Translations under genes and position numbers: made by a program
Source of the DNA: Achromobacter aegrifaciens
GTDB lineage: Bacteria > Pseudomonadota > Gammaproteobacteria > Burkholderiales > Burkholderiaceae_B
DNA: 64,000 nucleotides
Direction: 5' to 3'
Assembly (NCBI RefSeq): GCF_902859735.1
Contig: NZ_CADIJY010000012.1
Location: forward strand, 1-64,000
The notes under the pieces: generated by a model
Told to the model about the DNA's origin: nothing
Database searches by the model: none
What the model saw: only the letters and a program-made list of their open reading frames with translations
Shown: piece after piece, positions 8,918 to 18,876 of the stretch
How positions within the stretch are numbered: the stretch's first letter is position 1
Layout: each line of letters opens with the position of its first letter

Positions 8918-11900
8918 ATGCCCAAGCGTACAGACCTAAAAAGCATACTCATCATCGGCGCCGGCCCCATCATCATCGGGCAGGCCTGCGAATTCGACTA
9001 TTCCGGCGCACAGGCGTGCAAGGCGCTCAAGGCAGAGGGCTACCGCACCATCCTGGTGAACAGCAACCCGGCCACGATCATGACGGACCCGGAAACGGCC
9101 GACGTCACCTACATCGAGCCCATCACCTGGCAAGCCGTCGAAAAGATCATCGAGCGTGAAAAGCCCGATGCGTTGCTGCCCACCATGGGCGGCCAGACCG
9201 CGCTGAACTGCGCCCTGGACCTGGCCCACCACGGCGTGCTGAAGAAGCACAACGTCGAGCTGATCGGCGCCAACGAGCACGCCATCGAAAAGGCCGAAGA
9301 CCGCCAGAAGTTCAAGCAGGCCATGACCGACATCGGCCTGGAATCGGCCAAGTCGGGCGTCGCCCACAGCATGGACGAAGCCTGGGAAGTGCAGCGCCGC
9401 ATCGCGGCCGAAGTCGGCACCTCCGGTTTCCCCGCCGTGATCCGCCCCAGCTTCACCATGGGCGGTTCGGGCGGCGGCATCGCCTACAACGCCGAAGAAT
9501 TCGAAACCATCTGCCGCCGCGGCCTGGAAGCTTCGCCCACCAGCGAACTGCTGATCGAAGAGTCGCTGCTGGGCTGGAAGGAATTCGAGATGGAAGTGGT
9601 CCGCGACAAGGCGGACAACTGCATCATCGTCTGCTCCATCGAAAACCTGGACCCGATGGGCGTGCACACGGGCGACTCCATCACCGTGGCGCCGGCTCAG
9701 ACGCTGACCGACAAGGAATACCAGATCATGCGTAACGCATCGATCGCGGTGTTGCGCGAGATCGGCGTGGATACGGGCGGCTCGAACGTGCAGTTCGCCG
9801 TCAATCCCAAGAACGGCCGCATGATCGTCATCGAGATGAACCCGCGCGTGTCGCGTTCGTCGGCGCTGGCGTCCAAGGCTACCGGCTTCCCCATCGCCAA
9901 GGTCGCCGCGCGCCTGGCCGTGGGCTACACGCTGGACGAGCTCAAGAACGAAATCACCGGCGGCGCCACGCCCGCCTCGTTCGAGCCCTCGATCGACTAC
10001 GTGGTCACCAAGGTGCCGCGTTTCGCCTTCGAAAAATTCCCCACCGCCGACGCGCGCCTGACCACCCAGATGAAGTCCGTGGGTGAAGTCATGGCCATTG
10101 GCCGCACCTTCCAGGAATCCTTCCAGAAGGCGCTGCGCGGCCTGGAAGTGGGCGTGGACGGCCTGAACCAGAAGACCACCGACCGCGAAAAGCTGCAGGT
10201 CGAACTGGGCGAACCTGGTCCGGAACGCATCTGGTACGTGGGCGATGCCTTCGCGCAGGGTTTCACGCTGGACGAAGTGCACAACATCACGCACATCGAT
10301 CCGTGGTTCCTGTCGCAGATCAAGGAAATCGTCGACATCGAGCTGGCGCTGGAACAGAAGACGCTGGCTGACCTGGACTACGCCACGCTGTGGGAACTCA
10401 AGCGCCGCGGTTTCTCCGACCGCCGCCTGGCCTTCCTGCTGGATTCCTCGGAATCCGAAGTGCGCAAGCTGCGCCACCAGCTGAACGTGCGTCCGGTCTA
10501 CAAGCGCGTCGACACCTGCGCCGCCGAATTCGCCACCCGCACGGCCTACATGTACTCGACCTACGAGGAAGAGTGCGAAGCCGCGCCCACCGACCGCAAG
10601 AAGATCGTGGTGCTGGGCGGCGGTCCGAACCGCATCGGCCAGGGCATTGAGTTCGATTATTGCTGCGTGCACGCCGCGCTGGCGCTGCGCGATGACGGGT
10701 ACGAGACCATCATGGTCAACTGCAACCCGGAAACCGTGTCCACCGACTACGACACCTCGGATCGCCTGTACTTCGAGCCGCTGACGCTCGAAGACGTGCT
10801 CGAAATCGTCCACAAGGAAAACCCGGTCGGCATGATCGTCCAGTACGGCGGCCAGACCCCGCTGAAGCTGGCGCGCGCCCTGGAAGCCAACGGCGTGCCC
10901 ATCATCGGCACCAGCCCTGAATCCATCGACGTGGCCGAAGACCGCGAGCGCTTCCAGAAGCTGCTCAACAAGCTCGGCCTGCGCCAACCGCCCAACCGCA
11001 CTGCGCGCACCGAAGGCGAGGCCCTGGCCCACGCCGCCGAAATCGGCTATCCCCTGGTCGTGCGTCCCAGCTATGTGCTGGGCGGCCGCGCCATGGAAAT
11101 CGTGCACGAGCAGCAGGACCTCGAGCGCTACATGCGCGAGGCCGTGAAGGTCAGCAATGACTCGCCGGTGCTGCTGGACCGCTTCCTGAACAACGCCACC
11201 GAAGTGGACGTGGACTGCCTGGCCGACGGTGAAACCGTCTTCATCGGCGGCGTCATGGAACACATCGAGCAGGCCGGCGTGCACTCGGGCGACTCGGCTT
11301 GCAGCCTGCCCCCGTACTCGCTGTCGGCGGAAGTCATCGCCGAGATCAAGCGCCAGACCACGATGATGGCCAAGGCATTGAACGTCAGCGGCCTGATGAA
11401 CGTGCAGTTCGCGATCCAGGGTGGCGACGTCTACGTGCTGGAAGTGAACCCGCGCGCTTCGCGCACGGTGCCCTACGTTTCCAAGGCCACCGGCCTGCAA
11501 CTGGCCAAAATCGCCGCGCGCGCCATGGCCGGCCAGACCCTGGCTGCGCAAGGCATCACCAAGGAAGTCGTGCCGCCTTACTTCTCGGTCAAGGAAGCCG
11601 TGTTCCCGTTCGTGAAGTTCCCGGGCGTGGACACCATCCTGGGTCCGGAAATGAAGTCGACCGGCGAGGTGATGGGCGTAGGCACGAGCTTCGGCGAAGC
11701 CTTCGTCAAGTCGCAGCTGGCCGCGGGTGTGCGCCTGCCGGAATCCGGCACGGTGTTCATCAGCGTCAAGAACCAGGACAAGCCCCTGGCGGTGGAAGTG
11801 GCGCGCGGCCTGCACGCGCTCGGCTTCAAGCTGGTCGCCACGCGTGGCACGGCTGCCGAGATCGAAGCCGCCGGCATTCCGGTTCAACTGGTGAACAAGG

Positions 11901-12157
11901 TCACCGAAGGCCGTCCGCACATCGTCGACATGGTGAAGAACGGCGAGATCTCGCTGGTCATCAACACCGTCGAAGAGCGCCGTAACGCCATCGCTGATTC
12001 GCGCACCATCCGCACCCAGGCGCTGGCCGCCCGCGTGACCTTCTTCACGACCATCGCCGGCGCCCGCGCCGCGGTCGAAGGCATGCAATACCTGCGCCAA
12101 GGCCTGGGCCTGCAGGTGTATCCGCTGCAGGAGCTGCACGCTTCCTTGCAAGGCTAA
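8918..12157 (+). CDS. carB: Carbamoyl-phosphate synthase large subunit
   Basis: The 1079-residue protein matches the standard CarB length. Two homologous ATP-grasp halves are visible: the first begins [29 protein letters not shown], the second [28 protein letters not shown] near residue 565. The C-terminal allosteric domain ([19 protein letters not shown] onward) is the binding site for UMP/ornithine effectors in the family. It makes carbamoyl phosphate from bicarbonate, ammonia and two ATP together with CarA. It ends the operon just before a strong terminator. Confidence 0.97.
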   Translation: MPKRTDLKSILIIGAGPIIIGQACEFDYSGAQACKALKAEGYRTILVNSNPATIMTDPETADVTYIEPITWQAVEKIIEREKPDALLPTMGGQTALNCALDLAHHGVLKKHNVELIGANEHAIEKAEDRQKFKQAMTDIGLESAKSGVAHSMDEAWEVQRRIAAEVGTSGFPAVIRPSFTMGGSGGGIAYNAEEFETICRRGLEASPTSELLIEESLLGWKEFEMEVVRDKADNCIIVCSIENLDPMGVHTGDSITVAPAQTLTDKEYQIMRNASIAVLREIGVDTGGSNVQFAVNPKNGRMIVIEMNPRVSRSSALASKATGFPIAKVAARLAVGYTLDELKNEITGGATPASFEPSIDYVVTKVPRFAFEKFPTADARLTTQMKSVGEVMAIGRTFQESFQKALRGLEVGVDGLNQKTTDREKLQVELGEPGPERIWYVGDAFAQGFTLDEVHNITHIDPWFLSQIKEIVDIELALEQKTLADLDYATLWELKRRGFSDRRLAFLLDSSESEVRKLRHQLNVRPVYKRVDTCAAEFATRTAYMYSTYEEECEAAPTDRKKIVVLGGGPNRIGQGIEFDYCCVHAALALRDDGYETIMVNCNPETVSTDYDTSDRLYFEPLTLEDVLEIVHKENPVGMIVQYGGQTPLKLARALEANGVPIIGTSPESIDVAEDRERFQKLLNKLGLRQPPNRTARTEGEALAHAAEIGYPLVVRPSYVLGGRAMEIVHEQQDLERYMREAVKVSNDSPVLLDRFLNNATEVDVDCLADGETVFIGGVMEHIEQAGVHSGDSACSLPPYSLSAEVIAEIKRQTTMMAKALNVSGLMNVQFAIQGGDVYVLEVNPRASRTVPYVSKATGLQLAKIAARAMAGQTLAAQGITKEVVPPYFSVKEAVFPFVKFPGVDTILGPEMKSTGEVMGVGTSFGEAFVKSQLAAGVRLPESGTVFISVKNQDKPLAVEVARGLHALGFKLVATRGTAAEIEAAGIPVQLVNKVTEGRPHIVDMVKNGEISLVINTVEERRNAIADSRTIRTQALAARVTFFTTIAGARAAVEGMQYLRQGLGLQVYPLQELHASLQG

Positions 12158-12172
12158 GCTGGCAAGCGACAC

Positions 12173-12205
12173 AATAGGGCACGCGAAAGCGTGCCCTATT
12201 TTTTT
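12173..12205 (+). terminator. Rho-independent terminator of carAB
   Basis: A perfect 12-bp stem AATAGGGCACGC / GCGTGCCCTATT with a GAAA tetraloop is followed directly by a run of T, 16 bp after the carB stop. This is a textbook intrinsic terminator and separates carAB from the accessory block downstream. Confidence 0.95.
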
Positions 12206-12246
12206 GCAACGCGATTCCGCAACGCTACGACAGGCATCAGGCACAC

Positions 12247-13011
12247 ATGGAAAGAGTCTTCATCACCGGCGCCAGCAGCGGCCTGGGACGCGCCTTGGCG
12301 CAGCAATACGCGTCCACGGGCGCTACGCTGGGCCTGCTGGGCCGGCGCGAGGACGCGCTGCGCGAACTGGCCGACAGCCTGCCCGGCGAGCACCGCTGCT
12401 ATGCAGTGGACGTGCGCGACCGCCAGGCGCTGCATGCCGCGGCACAGGATTTCATTGCCTTTTGCCAGGGCCGGGTGGACGTGGTCATCGCCAGCGCCGG
12501 CATCAGCGCCGGCACCCTGACCGAGCATGGCGAGGACTACGACGTCTTCAAGGCCATCGTCGACACCAATCTGCTGGCCACCGTGGCGACCTTCGAACCC
12601 TTCATCGCGTCCATGCGCCAGGCCGGGTCGGGCAGGCTGGTGGGCATCGCCAGCGTGGCAGGGGTGCGGGGGCTGCCGGGCGCGGGCGCCTACAGCGCGT
12701 CCAAGTCGGCGGTGGTGACCTATTGCGAAAGCCTGCGGCTGGAGCTGGCCGCCGAAGGCATAGACGTGGTGACGATCGCGCCCGGCTACATCAAGACGGC
12801 GATGACGGCCCACAACCCGTATTCCATGCCTTTCCTGATGGAAGCAGACGCCTTCGCCCGCCGCGCGCGCAGCGCGATCGGGCGGGGCGCGTCCTATGTG
12901 GTGATTCCGTGGCAGATGGGCATCGTGGCCAAGCTGATGCGCTTGTTGCCCAATGCCGTCTACGACAGGCTGGCGCGCAACGCGCCGCGCAAGCCGCGCC
13001 GCGCGCGCTAA
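12247..13011 (+). CDS. Short-chain dehydrogenase/reductase
   Basis: The 254-residue protein is a classical SDR. The cofactor motif TGASSGLG lies at residues 7-14, a degenerate NNAG motif reads ASAG, and the catalytic triad is S136, Y149 and K153 (AYSASKSA). The C-terminal part is basic and ends APRKPRRAR, with a hydrophobic segment (IPWQMGIVAKLMRLLP) that resembles membrane-associated SDRs. An R33-R34 pair after the second strand suggests NADP(H). Substrate unknown. It is transcribed after the carB terminator, so it needs its own promoter, and ends 4 bp from the convergent phosphatase. Confidence 0.88.
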   Translation: MERVFITGASSGLGRALAQQYASTGATLGLLGRREDALRELADSLPGEHRCYAVDVRDRQALHAAAQDFIAFCQGRVDVVIASAGISAGTLTEHGEDYDVFKAIVDTNLLATVATFEPFIASMRQAGSGRLVGIASVAGVRGLPGAGAYSASKSAVVTYCESLRLELAAEGIDVVTIAPGYIKTAMTAHNPYSMPFLMEADAFARRARSAIGRGASYVVIPWQMGIVAKLMRLLPNAVYDRLARNAPRKPRRAR

Positions 13012-13015
13012 GCGT

Positions 13016-13660
13016 TCACGGCACCACGTCGTTGCCGACTTCGTCGGTCACGTGGCCCACGTCGCCCCAGTCCAGCACCTGCCATTTACGGCCCTGCACG
13101 CCGACGCGGTTGATGCTGACGTTCAGCAGCGAGGCGTCGCGCGGCCCGTTCAACGGCACGCCCGAGGCATGGCGCCAGATGATGTCCAGCACGCCGCCGT
13201 GCGTGAACATCAGGATGCGTTCGTCGTCGTGGCGGCTGGCGATGTCGTCCACGGTGGAAATGACGCGGGACTGGAATTGGCCCAGCGTTTCGCCGCCGTC
13301 CAGCGGGCGCAGCGGGTCGCGGCTCTTCCAGGCGGCAGCGGCTTCGGGGGCCAGCACATCGATGCGTTCGTGGTCCAGGCCTTCCAGCACGCCGAAGCCG
13401 CGCTCGCGGATGCCCGGCTCCACGCGCACGCGCAGGCCCAGCTGTTCGGACACGGGCACGGCGGTGGCGTGGGCGCGCTGCAGGTCGCTGCTGTAAATGG
13501 CGTGGATGGGCGTGTGGCGGGCCTCTTCGCGCATGCGCGCGGCCAGCAGGCTGGCCTGGTTGACGCCGAATTCGTTCAGGGGGATGTCTTGCCAGCCTTG
13601 CAGGCGGCGCTGGCGGTTCCAGTCGGTTTCGCCGTGGCGGATGAACCAGATTTCAGTCAT
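13016..13660 (-). CDS. Histidine phosphatase family protein (phosphoglycerate-mutase-like)
   Basis: The 214-residue protein starts MTEIWFIRHGETDWN, the RHG phosphohistidine motif with nucleophile H9. It also has YSSDLQRAHATA, the acid/base glutamate region GIRERGFGVLEGLD and the second catalytic histidine in MFTHGGVLDIIW. The length and the ERGFGVLEG segment fit GpmB/CobC/PhoE-type phosphatases rather than dPGM mutase. It is the last gene of a minus-strand run with lysR and an ABC importer that may carry a phosphorylated compound, so a role in dephosphorylating an imported ligand is possible but unproven. Confidence 0.88.
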   Translation of the reverse strand: MTEIWFIRHGETDWNRQRRLQGWQDIPLNEFGVNQASLLAARMREEARHTPIHAIYSSDLQRAHATAVPVSEQLGLRVRVEPGIRERGFGVLEGLDHERIDVLAPEAAAAWKSRDPLRPLDGGETLGQFQSRVISTVDDIASRHDDERILMFTHGGVLDIIWRHASGVPLNGPRDASLLNVSINRVGVQGRKWQVLDWGDVGHVTDEVGNDVVP

Positions 13661-13678
13661 TACGGTCTTGATGCGGAT

Positions 13679-14587
13679 TTAGAGCTGGCCGGACGCGATG
13701 GGCGCGCGCGGTTTCCAGATGGTTTGAATGATCGAGCTTAACGCGACCAGCGCGGGCTCGCTAGCGCGCTCATAGGGCAGGATGAATCCCAGCATGGCGT
13801 CCACGCGCGCCTGGCCCCAGACGATGAAGTCGTTCGAGGCCGCGCCGGCCAGCGCGGCTTCCTCGCGCAGCAGGGCGCAGCCGGCGCCCGCGCGCACCAG
13901 CGCGTCCAGGTTGGCCTGGTCGTCATTCTGCATCACGATGCGCGGCGACAGGCCATGGCGTTCGAACATGTCGCGCAACAGCAGGTGCGTATGGCTGCCG
14001 GCGGGGCCGTCCAGCCAGGGCAATTGCGCCACCTCGCGCCAGCCGCCGCGCTTGAGCACGGCGGCGTGCTCCTTGGGCATGGCGATGCGGTAGCGCACGC
14101 TGCGCAGGGGCTGCCAAAGCACGCCGCGCGGCGGATTGGCGGCGATGATCAGCGCCGCCGGCAGGCGGCCGGTGCTGACCTGTTCCGCCAACGCGGCGGC
14201 AGGCAGGGTCTGGGTCTTCAGCTCGACCAGCGGCAGGCGCTGGGTGACGGCCGAGGCCAGTTCGCCCAGGCGCAGGAAATCCGGCTTTTCGCTGGGCACG
14301 CCCAGCTCGACCGCGCCATGCAGGCTGCCTTGCAGCTGCTGGGCTTCGGATTTGAACTGCGCGCCCAGCACCAGCAGCGATTCGGCGGTGGGCAGCAGCA
14401 CCTCGCCGGCCTTGGCCAAGGCCAGCCTGCCGCCGCTGCGGTCGAACAAGGCCACGCCCAGGCTTTGTTCCAGCGCCTTGATCTGCGCGGTCACGGCGGG
14501 TTGGGTCAGCGACAGCGCCTCGGCCGCCTTCGTCAGGTTGCCCAGCCGGGCGACGGTGACGAAGGCGCGGATCTGATAGATTTCCAT
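13679..14587 (-). CDS. LysR-family transcriptional regulator (Nac/Cbl-like arrangement)
   Basis: This 302-residue protein has an N-terminal winged helix-turn-helix (residues 1-60: IRAFVTVARLGNLTKAAEALSLTQPAVTAQIKALE, LFDRSGGRLAL) and a C-terminal LysR effector-binding domain. It lies 10 bp after the importer ATPase gene on the same strand, so it is probably co-transcribed with the transporter it controls, an unusual position for LysR genes, which are more often divergent. A palindrome upstream of the binding-protein gene (18877-18893) is a candidate binding site. Confidence 0.9.
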   Translation of the reverse strand: MEIYQIRAFVTVARLGNLTKAAEALSLTQPAVTAQIKALEQSLGVALFDRSGGRLALAKAGEVLLPTAESLLVLGAQFKSEAQQLQGSLHGAVELGVPSEKPDFLRLGELASAVTQRLPLVELKTQTLPAAALAEQVSTGRLPAALIIAANPPRGVLWQPLRSVRYRIAMPKEHAAVLKRGGWREVAQLPWLDGPAGSHTHLLLRDMFERHGLSPRIVMQNDDQANLDALVRAGAGCALLREEAALAGAASNDFIVWGQARVDAMLGFILPYERASEPALVALSSIIQTIWKPRAPIASGQL

Positions 14588-14597
14588 GGCCCCGAGT

Positions 14598-15683
14598 TTA
14601 GGCCGCCAGGAGCCGCACTTGGGTAGGTTCGAGACCGATGGAAACCGGAGCGCCGATGGGGAAGGGCGACAGCCCGGCCAGATGCGATTGGTCCGCCGTC
14701 AGCCGCTGCTCGCCGATCTGCACCTGATAGCGGGTGAACTCGCCCAGGAACTCGCTGCTTTCCACGATGCCCGGCAGCCACACATAGCGCGCGTCGCCCA
14801 GCCCGTCCGCCATTTCGATCTGTACCGTGTGCGGGCGGAAGCTGGCCGCCAGCCGGGTAGCGGCGGGCGCTTCGCCCGTGAGCGGCAGGTGCAGGTCGCC
14901 CACGCCTTCCACCGCCAGCACCACGCTGCCGCTGGTGCGTTCGCGCACGTCGCCTTCCAGCACGTTCATCGTGCCCACGAAGTTGGCGACGAAACGGTTC
15001 ACCGGATAGTCGAACAAGGTGCTGGGCGCGCCGATCTGCTGGACCACGCCATGGTCCAGCACCGCCATGCGGTCGGCGGTGGTCATGGCCTCTTCCTGGT
15101 CGTGGGTGACGAAGATGGTGGTGATGCCAAGCCGGCGCTGCAGGCTGAGCAGGTCCTGGCGCATCTGCACACGCAGCTTCTTGTCCAGGTTGGACAGAGG
15201 CTCGTCCAGCAGCAGCACCTGCGGCTCGATCACGATGGTGCGCGCCAGGGCCACGCGCTGCTGCTGCCCGCCGGAAAGCTGGTTGGGGCGGCGCTTGCCA
15301 TACTGGGACAGGCCGACGAGGTCCAGCGCGGCTTCCACCTTGGCATGGATCTCGGCGCGCGGCAGCTTGCGTTCGACCAGGCCGAAGGCCACGTTGTCCC
15401 AGACCGTCATGTGCGGCCACAGCGCATAGTTCTGGAACACCATGCCGATGTTGCGGTTCCAGGGCGGCGTACCGCTGATGTCCTTGCCGTCCACCAGCAA
15501 CTGCCCGGCGCTGTGCCGGTTGAAGCCGGCGATCAGCCGCAGCAGCGTGGACTTGCCCGAGCCCGAGGGGCCCAGCAGCGCGAAGAACTCGCCGGGCTCG
15601 ATGCTGATGTTGACGTCCTTGAGCACTTCCGTCTTGCCATAGGACAGCCGGATGTTGCGGCATTCGACGCTGACTTTCTTCAT
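14598..15683 (-). CDS. ABC transporter ATP-binding protein, FbpC/AfuC/PotA type
   Basis: The 361-residue protein has Walker A GPSGSGKST, signature [14 protein letters not shown], Walker B LLLDEPLSNLDKKLR and a switch histidine in FVTHDQEEAMTTADRMAVL. A C-terminal TOBE regulatory domain of about 100 residues follows. It powers uptake by the large permease encoded just upstream on the same strand, overlapping it by 4 bp (ATGA), which signals translational coupling. Family members serve ferric iron, polyamines, sugar phosphates or phosphonates; the ATPase alone does not tell which. Confidence 0.92.
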   Translation of the reverse strand: MKKVSVECRNIRLSYGKTEVLKDVNISIEPGEFFALLGPSGSGKSTLLRLIAGFNRHSAGQLLVDGKDISGTPPWNRNIGMVFQNYALWPHMTVWDNVAFGLVERKLPRAEIHAKVEAALDLVGLSQYGKRRPNQLSGGQQQRVALARTIVIEPQVLLLDEPLSNLDKKLRVQMRQDLLSLQRRLGITTIFVTHDQEEAMTTADRMAVLDHGVVQQIGAPSTLFDYPVNRFVANFVGTMNVLEGDVRERTSGSVVLAVEGVGDLHLPLTGEAPAATRLAASFRPHTVQIEMADGLGDARYVWLPGIVESSEFLGEFTRYQVQIGEQRLTADQSHLAGLSPFPIGAPVSIGLEPTQVRLLAA

Positions 15684-17392
15684 GCGGATTCCCCTTCATT
15701 GCGAGCCGGCCGCTGGCGCGACTGGGCGCGCTCCACCAGCAGGTGCGAGACATACGTGCCGATGGCCACCGCGGCCACCGCCAGGACGCCGAGCGCGGCG
15801 CCGGGACCCCGCCCCGCTGCGCTCTGCATGTACAGATAGATGCCGTAGCTCATGGGCGCCTGGCTATCCTTGGTCACCAGCATGATGGTGGCCGACAGTT
15901 CCACGGCCGCCGTCACGAAGCTGGTCACGAAGCCCGCCAGCATGCCGCCCGCCATGAGCGGCACCACCACGCGCCGTATGGTGCTCATGCGCGTCGCGCC
16001 CAGCGATTGCGCCGCCTCTTCCAGCGAGATGTTGATCTGCTGCAGCGAGGCCACGCAGGAACGCAGGGCGTAGGGCAGCCGGCGCACCGAGTACGCGATC
16101 ATGATGATGATCCACGACGAGGTCAGCAACGTGCCCGTGCCGGGCAGCTCGATGCCGCGGAAGGTGCGCAGAAAGCCGATGGCCAGCACGATGCCTGGAA
16201 TCGCCAGCGCCGCGGAAGCCAGGAAGTCCAGCCACTGGCGCGCCGGCAAGCGGGTGCGCAGCATCAGGTAGGCAATGGCAGTCCCCAGGATCACGTCCAC
16301 GCCGGCGGCCAGGCCGCAATAGAGCAGGGTGTTGGCGATCATGCCTTGCGACTCGGAGAACACCGCGGCGTAATGCGCCAGCGTGTAGCCGTCAGGTAGC
16401 GGCGCAAAGCTCCAGACGCTGGCCAGCGACAGCAGCAATACGCCCATGTGCGGCGACAGCACCAGCAGCAGCACCAGGATGATCCAGCCATAGGCCAGCA
16501 CGCTCTCCATCGGGCGCAGTTTGCGCTTCTGGATGGAGCCGCCGCCCTTCTGCAGGGTGGAGTAATCGCGGCCCTTGAGGACCCGTGCCGACAGCCACAA
16601 CGCCAGGATCGAGAAGCCCACCATGATCACGCTGATCACATAGCCCAACGGGTCCTCCAGGCCCACCTGCGTGATGCGCAGATAGGCTTGCGGCGCCAGC
16701 ATGTTGGTGGTGCCCAGCACCAGCGGCGTGCCCAGGTCGTCGAACACCTTGACGAACACCAGCGAGGCGCCAGCCACGTAGCCGGGCAGGGCCAGCGGGA
16801 AGATCACGCGGCGGAACAGGCGAAAGCCCCGCGAACCCAGGTTGAAGGCCGCTTCTTCCATGGCGCCGTCGATGTTGCGCAGCGCCACCACCAGGTTCAT
16901 CAGGATGAAAGGGAAGTAGTGCAGCGCTTCCACGAAGATGACGCCGTTCAGGCCCTCCATGAACGGAATGGTGAAGCCGAACCAGTCATTGAGCAGCAGG
17001 TTCACGCTGCCCGAGCGGCCGAAGATCAGCTGCATCGCGACCGCGCCCACGAAGGGCGGCATGATCAGCGGCAGCACGCCCAGCGTCTGGATCAGCAGCG
17101 CGCCGCGGAAATCGAAGCGCACCGTGAAGTACGCCAGCGGCACGGCGATCAGGGACGCCAGCAGCGCCGACCAGCCCGCCACGTACAGGCTGTTGAAGAA
17201 GGCTTCCTTCATCAGCGGCTGGCTGAAGAAGGCGCCGAAGTGGCCCATGGTGAAGCTGCCGTCGGCGTTCACGAATGCGCTGTAGAACACCGTGCCCACC
17301 GGCACGGCCAGGAACAGCAGCAGAAAACCGAACACCAGTAGCGCCGTCAGCAGGGGGCCGACGGGCAGGCGCGAGTGGCCCGAAGAATTCAT
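15680..17392 (-). CDS. ABC transporter permease with two fused transmembrane domains (FbpB/AfuB type)
   Basis: The start at MNSSGHSRLPVGPLL gives 570 residues and about 12 membrane segments. An N-terminal extension open for 52 more codons is not hydrophobic and reads across the intergenic hairpin, so it was rejected. Two EAA-type coupling motifs are present: near EEAAFNLGSRGFRLFRRVIFPLALPG and near EEAAQSLGATRMSTIRRVVVPLMAGG. Both half-channels are therefore in one polypeptide, as in FbpB and AfuB. It lies between the binding-protein gene (86 bp upstream, with a hairpin) and the ATPase gene (overlapping). Confidence 0.9.
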   Translation of the reverse strand: MNSSGHSRLPVGPLLTALLVFGFLLLFLAVPVGTVFYSAFVNADGSFTMGHFGAFFSQPLMKEAFFNSLYVAGWSALLASLIAVPLAYFTVRFDFRGALLIQTLGVLPLIMPPFVGAVAMQLIFGRSGSVNLLLNDWFGFTIPFMEGLNGVIFVEALHYFPFILMNLVVALRNIDGAMEEAAFNLGSRGFRLFRRVIFPLALPGYVAGASLVFVKVFDDLGTPLVLGTTNMLAPQAYLRITQVGLEDPLGYVISVIMVGFSILALWLSARVLKGRDYSTLQKGGGSIQKRKLRPMESVLAYGWIILVLLLVLSPHMGVLLLSLASVWSFAPLPDGYTLAHYAAVFSESQGMIANTLLYCGLAAGVDVILGTAIAYLMLRTRLPARQWLDFLASAALAIPGIVLAIGFLRTFRGIELPGTGTLLTSSWIIIMIAYSVRRLPYALRSCVASLQQINISLEEAAQSLGATRMSTIRRVVVPLMAGGMLAGFVTSFVTAAVELSATIMLVTKDSQAPMSYGIYLYMQSAAGRGPGAALGVLAVAAVAIGTYVSHLLVERAQSRQRPARNEGESA

Positions 17393-17433
17393 CGAGATTC
17401 CCGAAATCGTTGCCAGGGGAAAACCGCGGCAGC

Positions 17434-17452
17434 GGACGGGACCGGCCCGTCC
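17434..17452 (-). terminator. Intergenic hairpin between binding-protein and permease genes
   Basis: GGACGGG and CCCGTCC form a 7-bp perfect stem with a 5-nt loop in the 86-bp gap after the binding-protein stop. No U-run follows. Such hairpins commonly protect the upstream message and give more binding protein than permease; that role is inferred here. Confidence 0.45.
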
Positions 17453-17478
17453 ACTGCGCGTCCTGCGGGTGTGGCGGC

Positions 17479-18804
17479 CTAGAGCGCGGCGGCCTGCTTG
17501 GCGAGCTTCACGGCTTCTTCGTAGTTCGCCTTGGAACGGCCGTTCCATTCGCCTTCCAGCTGAGTGATCTGCTGGTTCACGGCGGCGTCCTTCTTGTTGC
17601 CGGCGAAGATCGCCAGGAAGGCCGGGTCGGCGGCCTTCTTTCCGTCGATCAGCGGTGCCCAGGTCAGCTTGCGGGCCTGCGCCAGCAGTTCGGCAGCCTT
17701 GCCGCTCTTGGCCTTGTCGCCCAGCTTGGCTTCGGCGTCGTAGATGGCCTTGGTGGCGGCCTGCAGTTCCTTCAGGCGGAACGTGACCGTCTGGTCATAC
17801 AGCGACTGCACCACGTAATAGCGCGACTGCGACAGGTCGGCGTTGAATTGCACCTTGCTGCGCTTGGCGATTTCGGCGGGGTCGGGATAGCCCTGGGGAA
17901 TCTTGCCGGCCAGCGCCGTGTAGGGCAGCACTGGCAGGCGCGAGATCTTGGGCTCCAGCAGCAGTTCCTGCCCGGCCTGGCTGAGGGTGAAGGCGATGAA
18001 CTTCTTGCCTTCCTCAGAGTTCTTCGCGCCGGCGATCAGCGCGATGTTGGCCGGCACGATGGCGGTTTCGGAGGGGTAGACGAATTCGACCGGGAACTTG
18101 GAATACTTGCTGGACAGGCCGAAGAAGTCGATCACCGGGCCGGCGCCGAACTGGCCGTTGTTCACGCCGTCGGGTACGCCGAACGAACGCTCGGTCACGG
18201 CGCTGCTGTTGCCCGACATGCGCAGCAAGGTGCTCCAACCTTCGTCCCAGCCTTCGCCCTGGAGGATGGTTTCCACCGTCAGGTGCATGGTGCCCGAGCG
18301 CGACGGCGAGGTGATCCCGACATGGCCGAACCACTGCGGCGACAGCAGGTCCTTCCATTCCACCGGCGCAGGGATCTTGTGCGCCGCGATGTAGCGGGTG
18401 TTGTAGATGATGCCGTAGCCGGCCAGGGCCTGGCCCAAATACATGCCGCCCGGATCGTTGATGGGATAGTTGCCGATCTTGTCAGGCACCTGCTTGTTGG
18501 CGACGTCGGTGGAACTTGCCAGCAGTTTGTCGCGGCCCAGCACTTCGAAGGCGTCGGGCGCGCTGGCCCAGAACACCTCGGGGCGCTGGCCGGCGGGCGT
18601 TTCGCGCACATAGGCGATGCCCGATACCGTGTTCTTGTTCAGGACTTCCAGCGTGATGCCGGGATTGGCCTTTTCGAAGGCCGTCTTGTAGGCCTGGGTG
18701 AGGTCTTTGGGGAACGACGTGATCACCGTGACGGTGCCTGCCAGGGCAGGGGCCGCGCAAACGGCCAGCACCGCACCTGCAAGGGCTGTGCGCATTGCAT
18801 GCAT
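17479..18804 (-). CDS. ABC importer substrate-binding protein, AfuA/FbpA-like
   Basis: The start MHAMRTALAG gives 441 residues with a Sec signal peptide cleaved near ALAG/TVTVIT. It has an ideal ribosome-binding site (GGAG, 7 nt before the ATG). The mature protein is a family 1 extracellular binding protein (TVTVITSFPKDLTQAYKTAF, SPSRSGTMHLTVETILQGEG). It lacks an evident adjacent tyrosine pair such as FbpA uses to hold ferric iron. The SRSGTMH loop is more like AfuA-type proteins, some of which bind sugar phosphates, or aminoethylphosphonate binders. The ligand is therefore open. First gene of the importer operon; its leader can fold over the ribosome-binding site. Confidence 0.85.
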   Translation of the reverse strand: MHAMRTALAGAVLAVCAAPALAGTVTVITSFPKDLTQAYKTAFEKANPGITLEVLNKNTVSGIAYVRETPAGQRPEVFWASAPDAFEVLGRDKLLASSTDVANKQVPDKIGNYPINDPGGMYLGQALAGYGIIYNTRYIAAHKIPAPVEWKDLLSPQWFGHVGITSPSRSGTMHLTVETILQGEGWDEGWSTLLRMSGNSSAVTERSFGVPDGVNNGQFGAGPVIDFFGLSSKYSKFPVEFVYPSETAIVPANIALIAGAKNSEEGKKFIAFTLSQAGQELLLEPKISRLPVLPYTALAGKIPQGYPDPAEIAKRSKVQFNADLSQSRYYVVQSLYDQTVTFRLKELQAATKAIYDAEAKLGDKAKSGKAAELLAQARKLTWAPLIDGKKAADPAFLAIFAGNKKDAAVNQQITQLEGEWNGRSKANYEEAVKLAKQAAAL

Positions 18805-18808
18805 GGTT

Positions 18809-18840
18809 TGTCTCCGTAGTTTTAGATTTGTCCGGAGACA
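18809..18840 (-). promoter_or_regulatory. Leader hairpin that pairs the Shine-Dalgarno sequence of the AfuA-like gene
   Basis: In the minus-strand message TGTCTCCG, a 16-nt spacer and CGGAGACA form a perfect 8-bp inverted repeat. The right arm contains the GGAG Shine-Dalgarno sequence and ends 4 nt before the ATG. Folding would close the ribosome-binding site. The same repeat could alternatively be a DNA operator. Confidence 0.5.
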
Positions 18841-18876
18841 GTACTGGCCGGCCTGGGCAGCGTCCAATCACAAATT

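Noticed and set aside
8936-12244. Very long open frames opposite carB and other housekeeping genes
   Set aside because: High G+C content leaves complementary frames open. The translated sequences have no family similarity and show repetitive His/Arg/Gln-rich composition.
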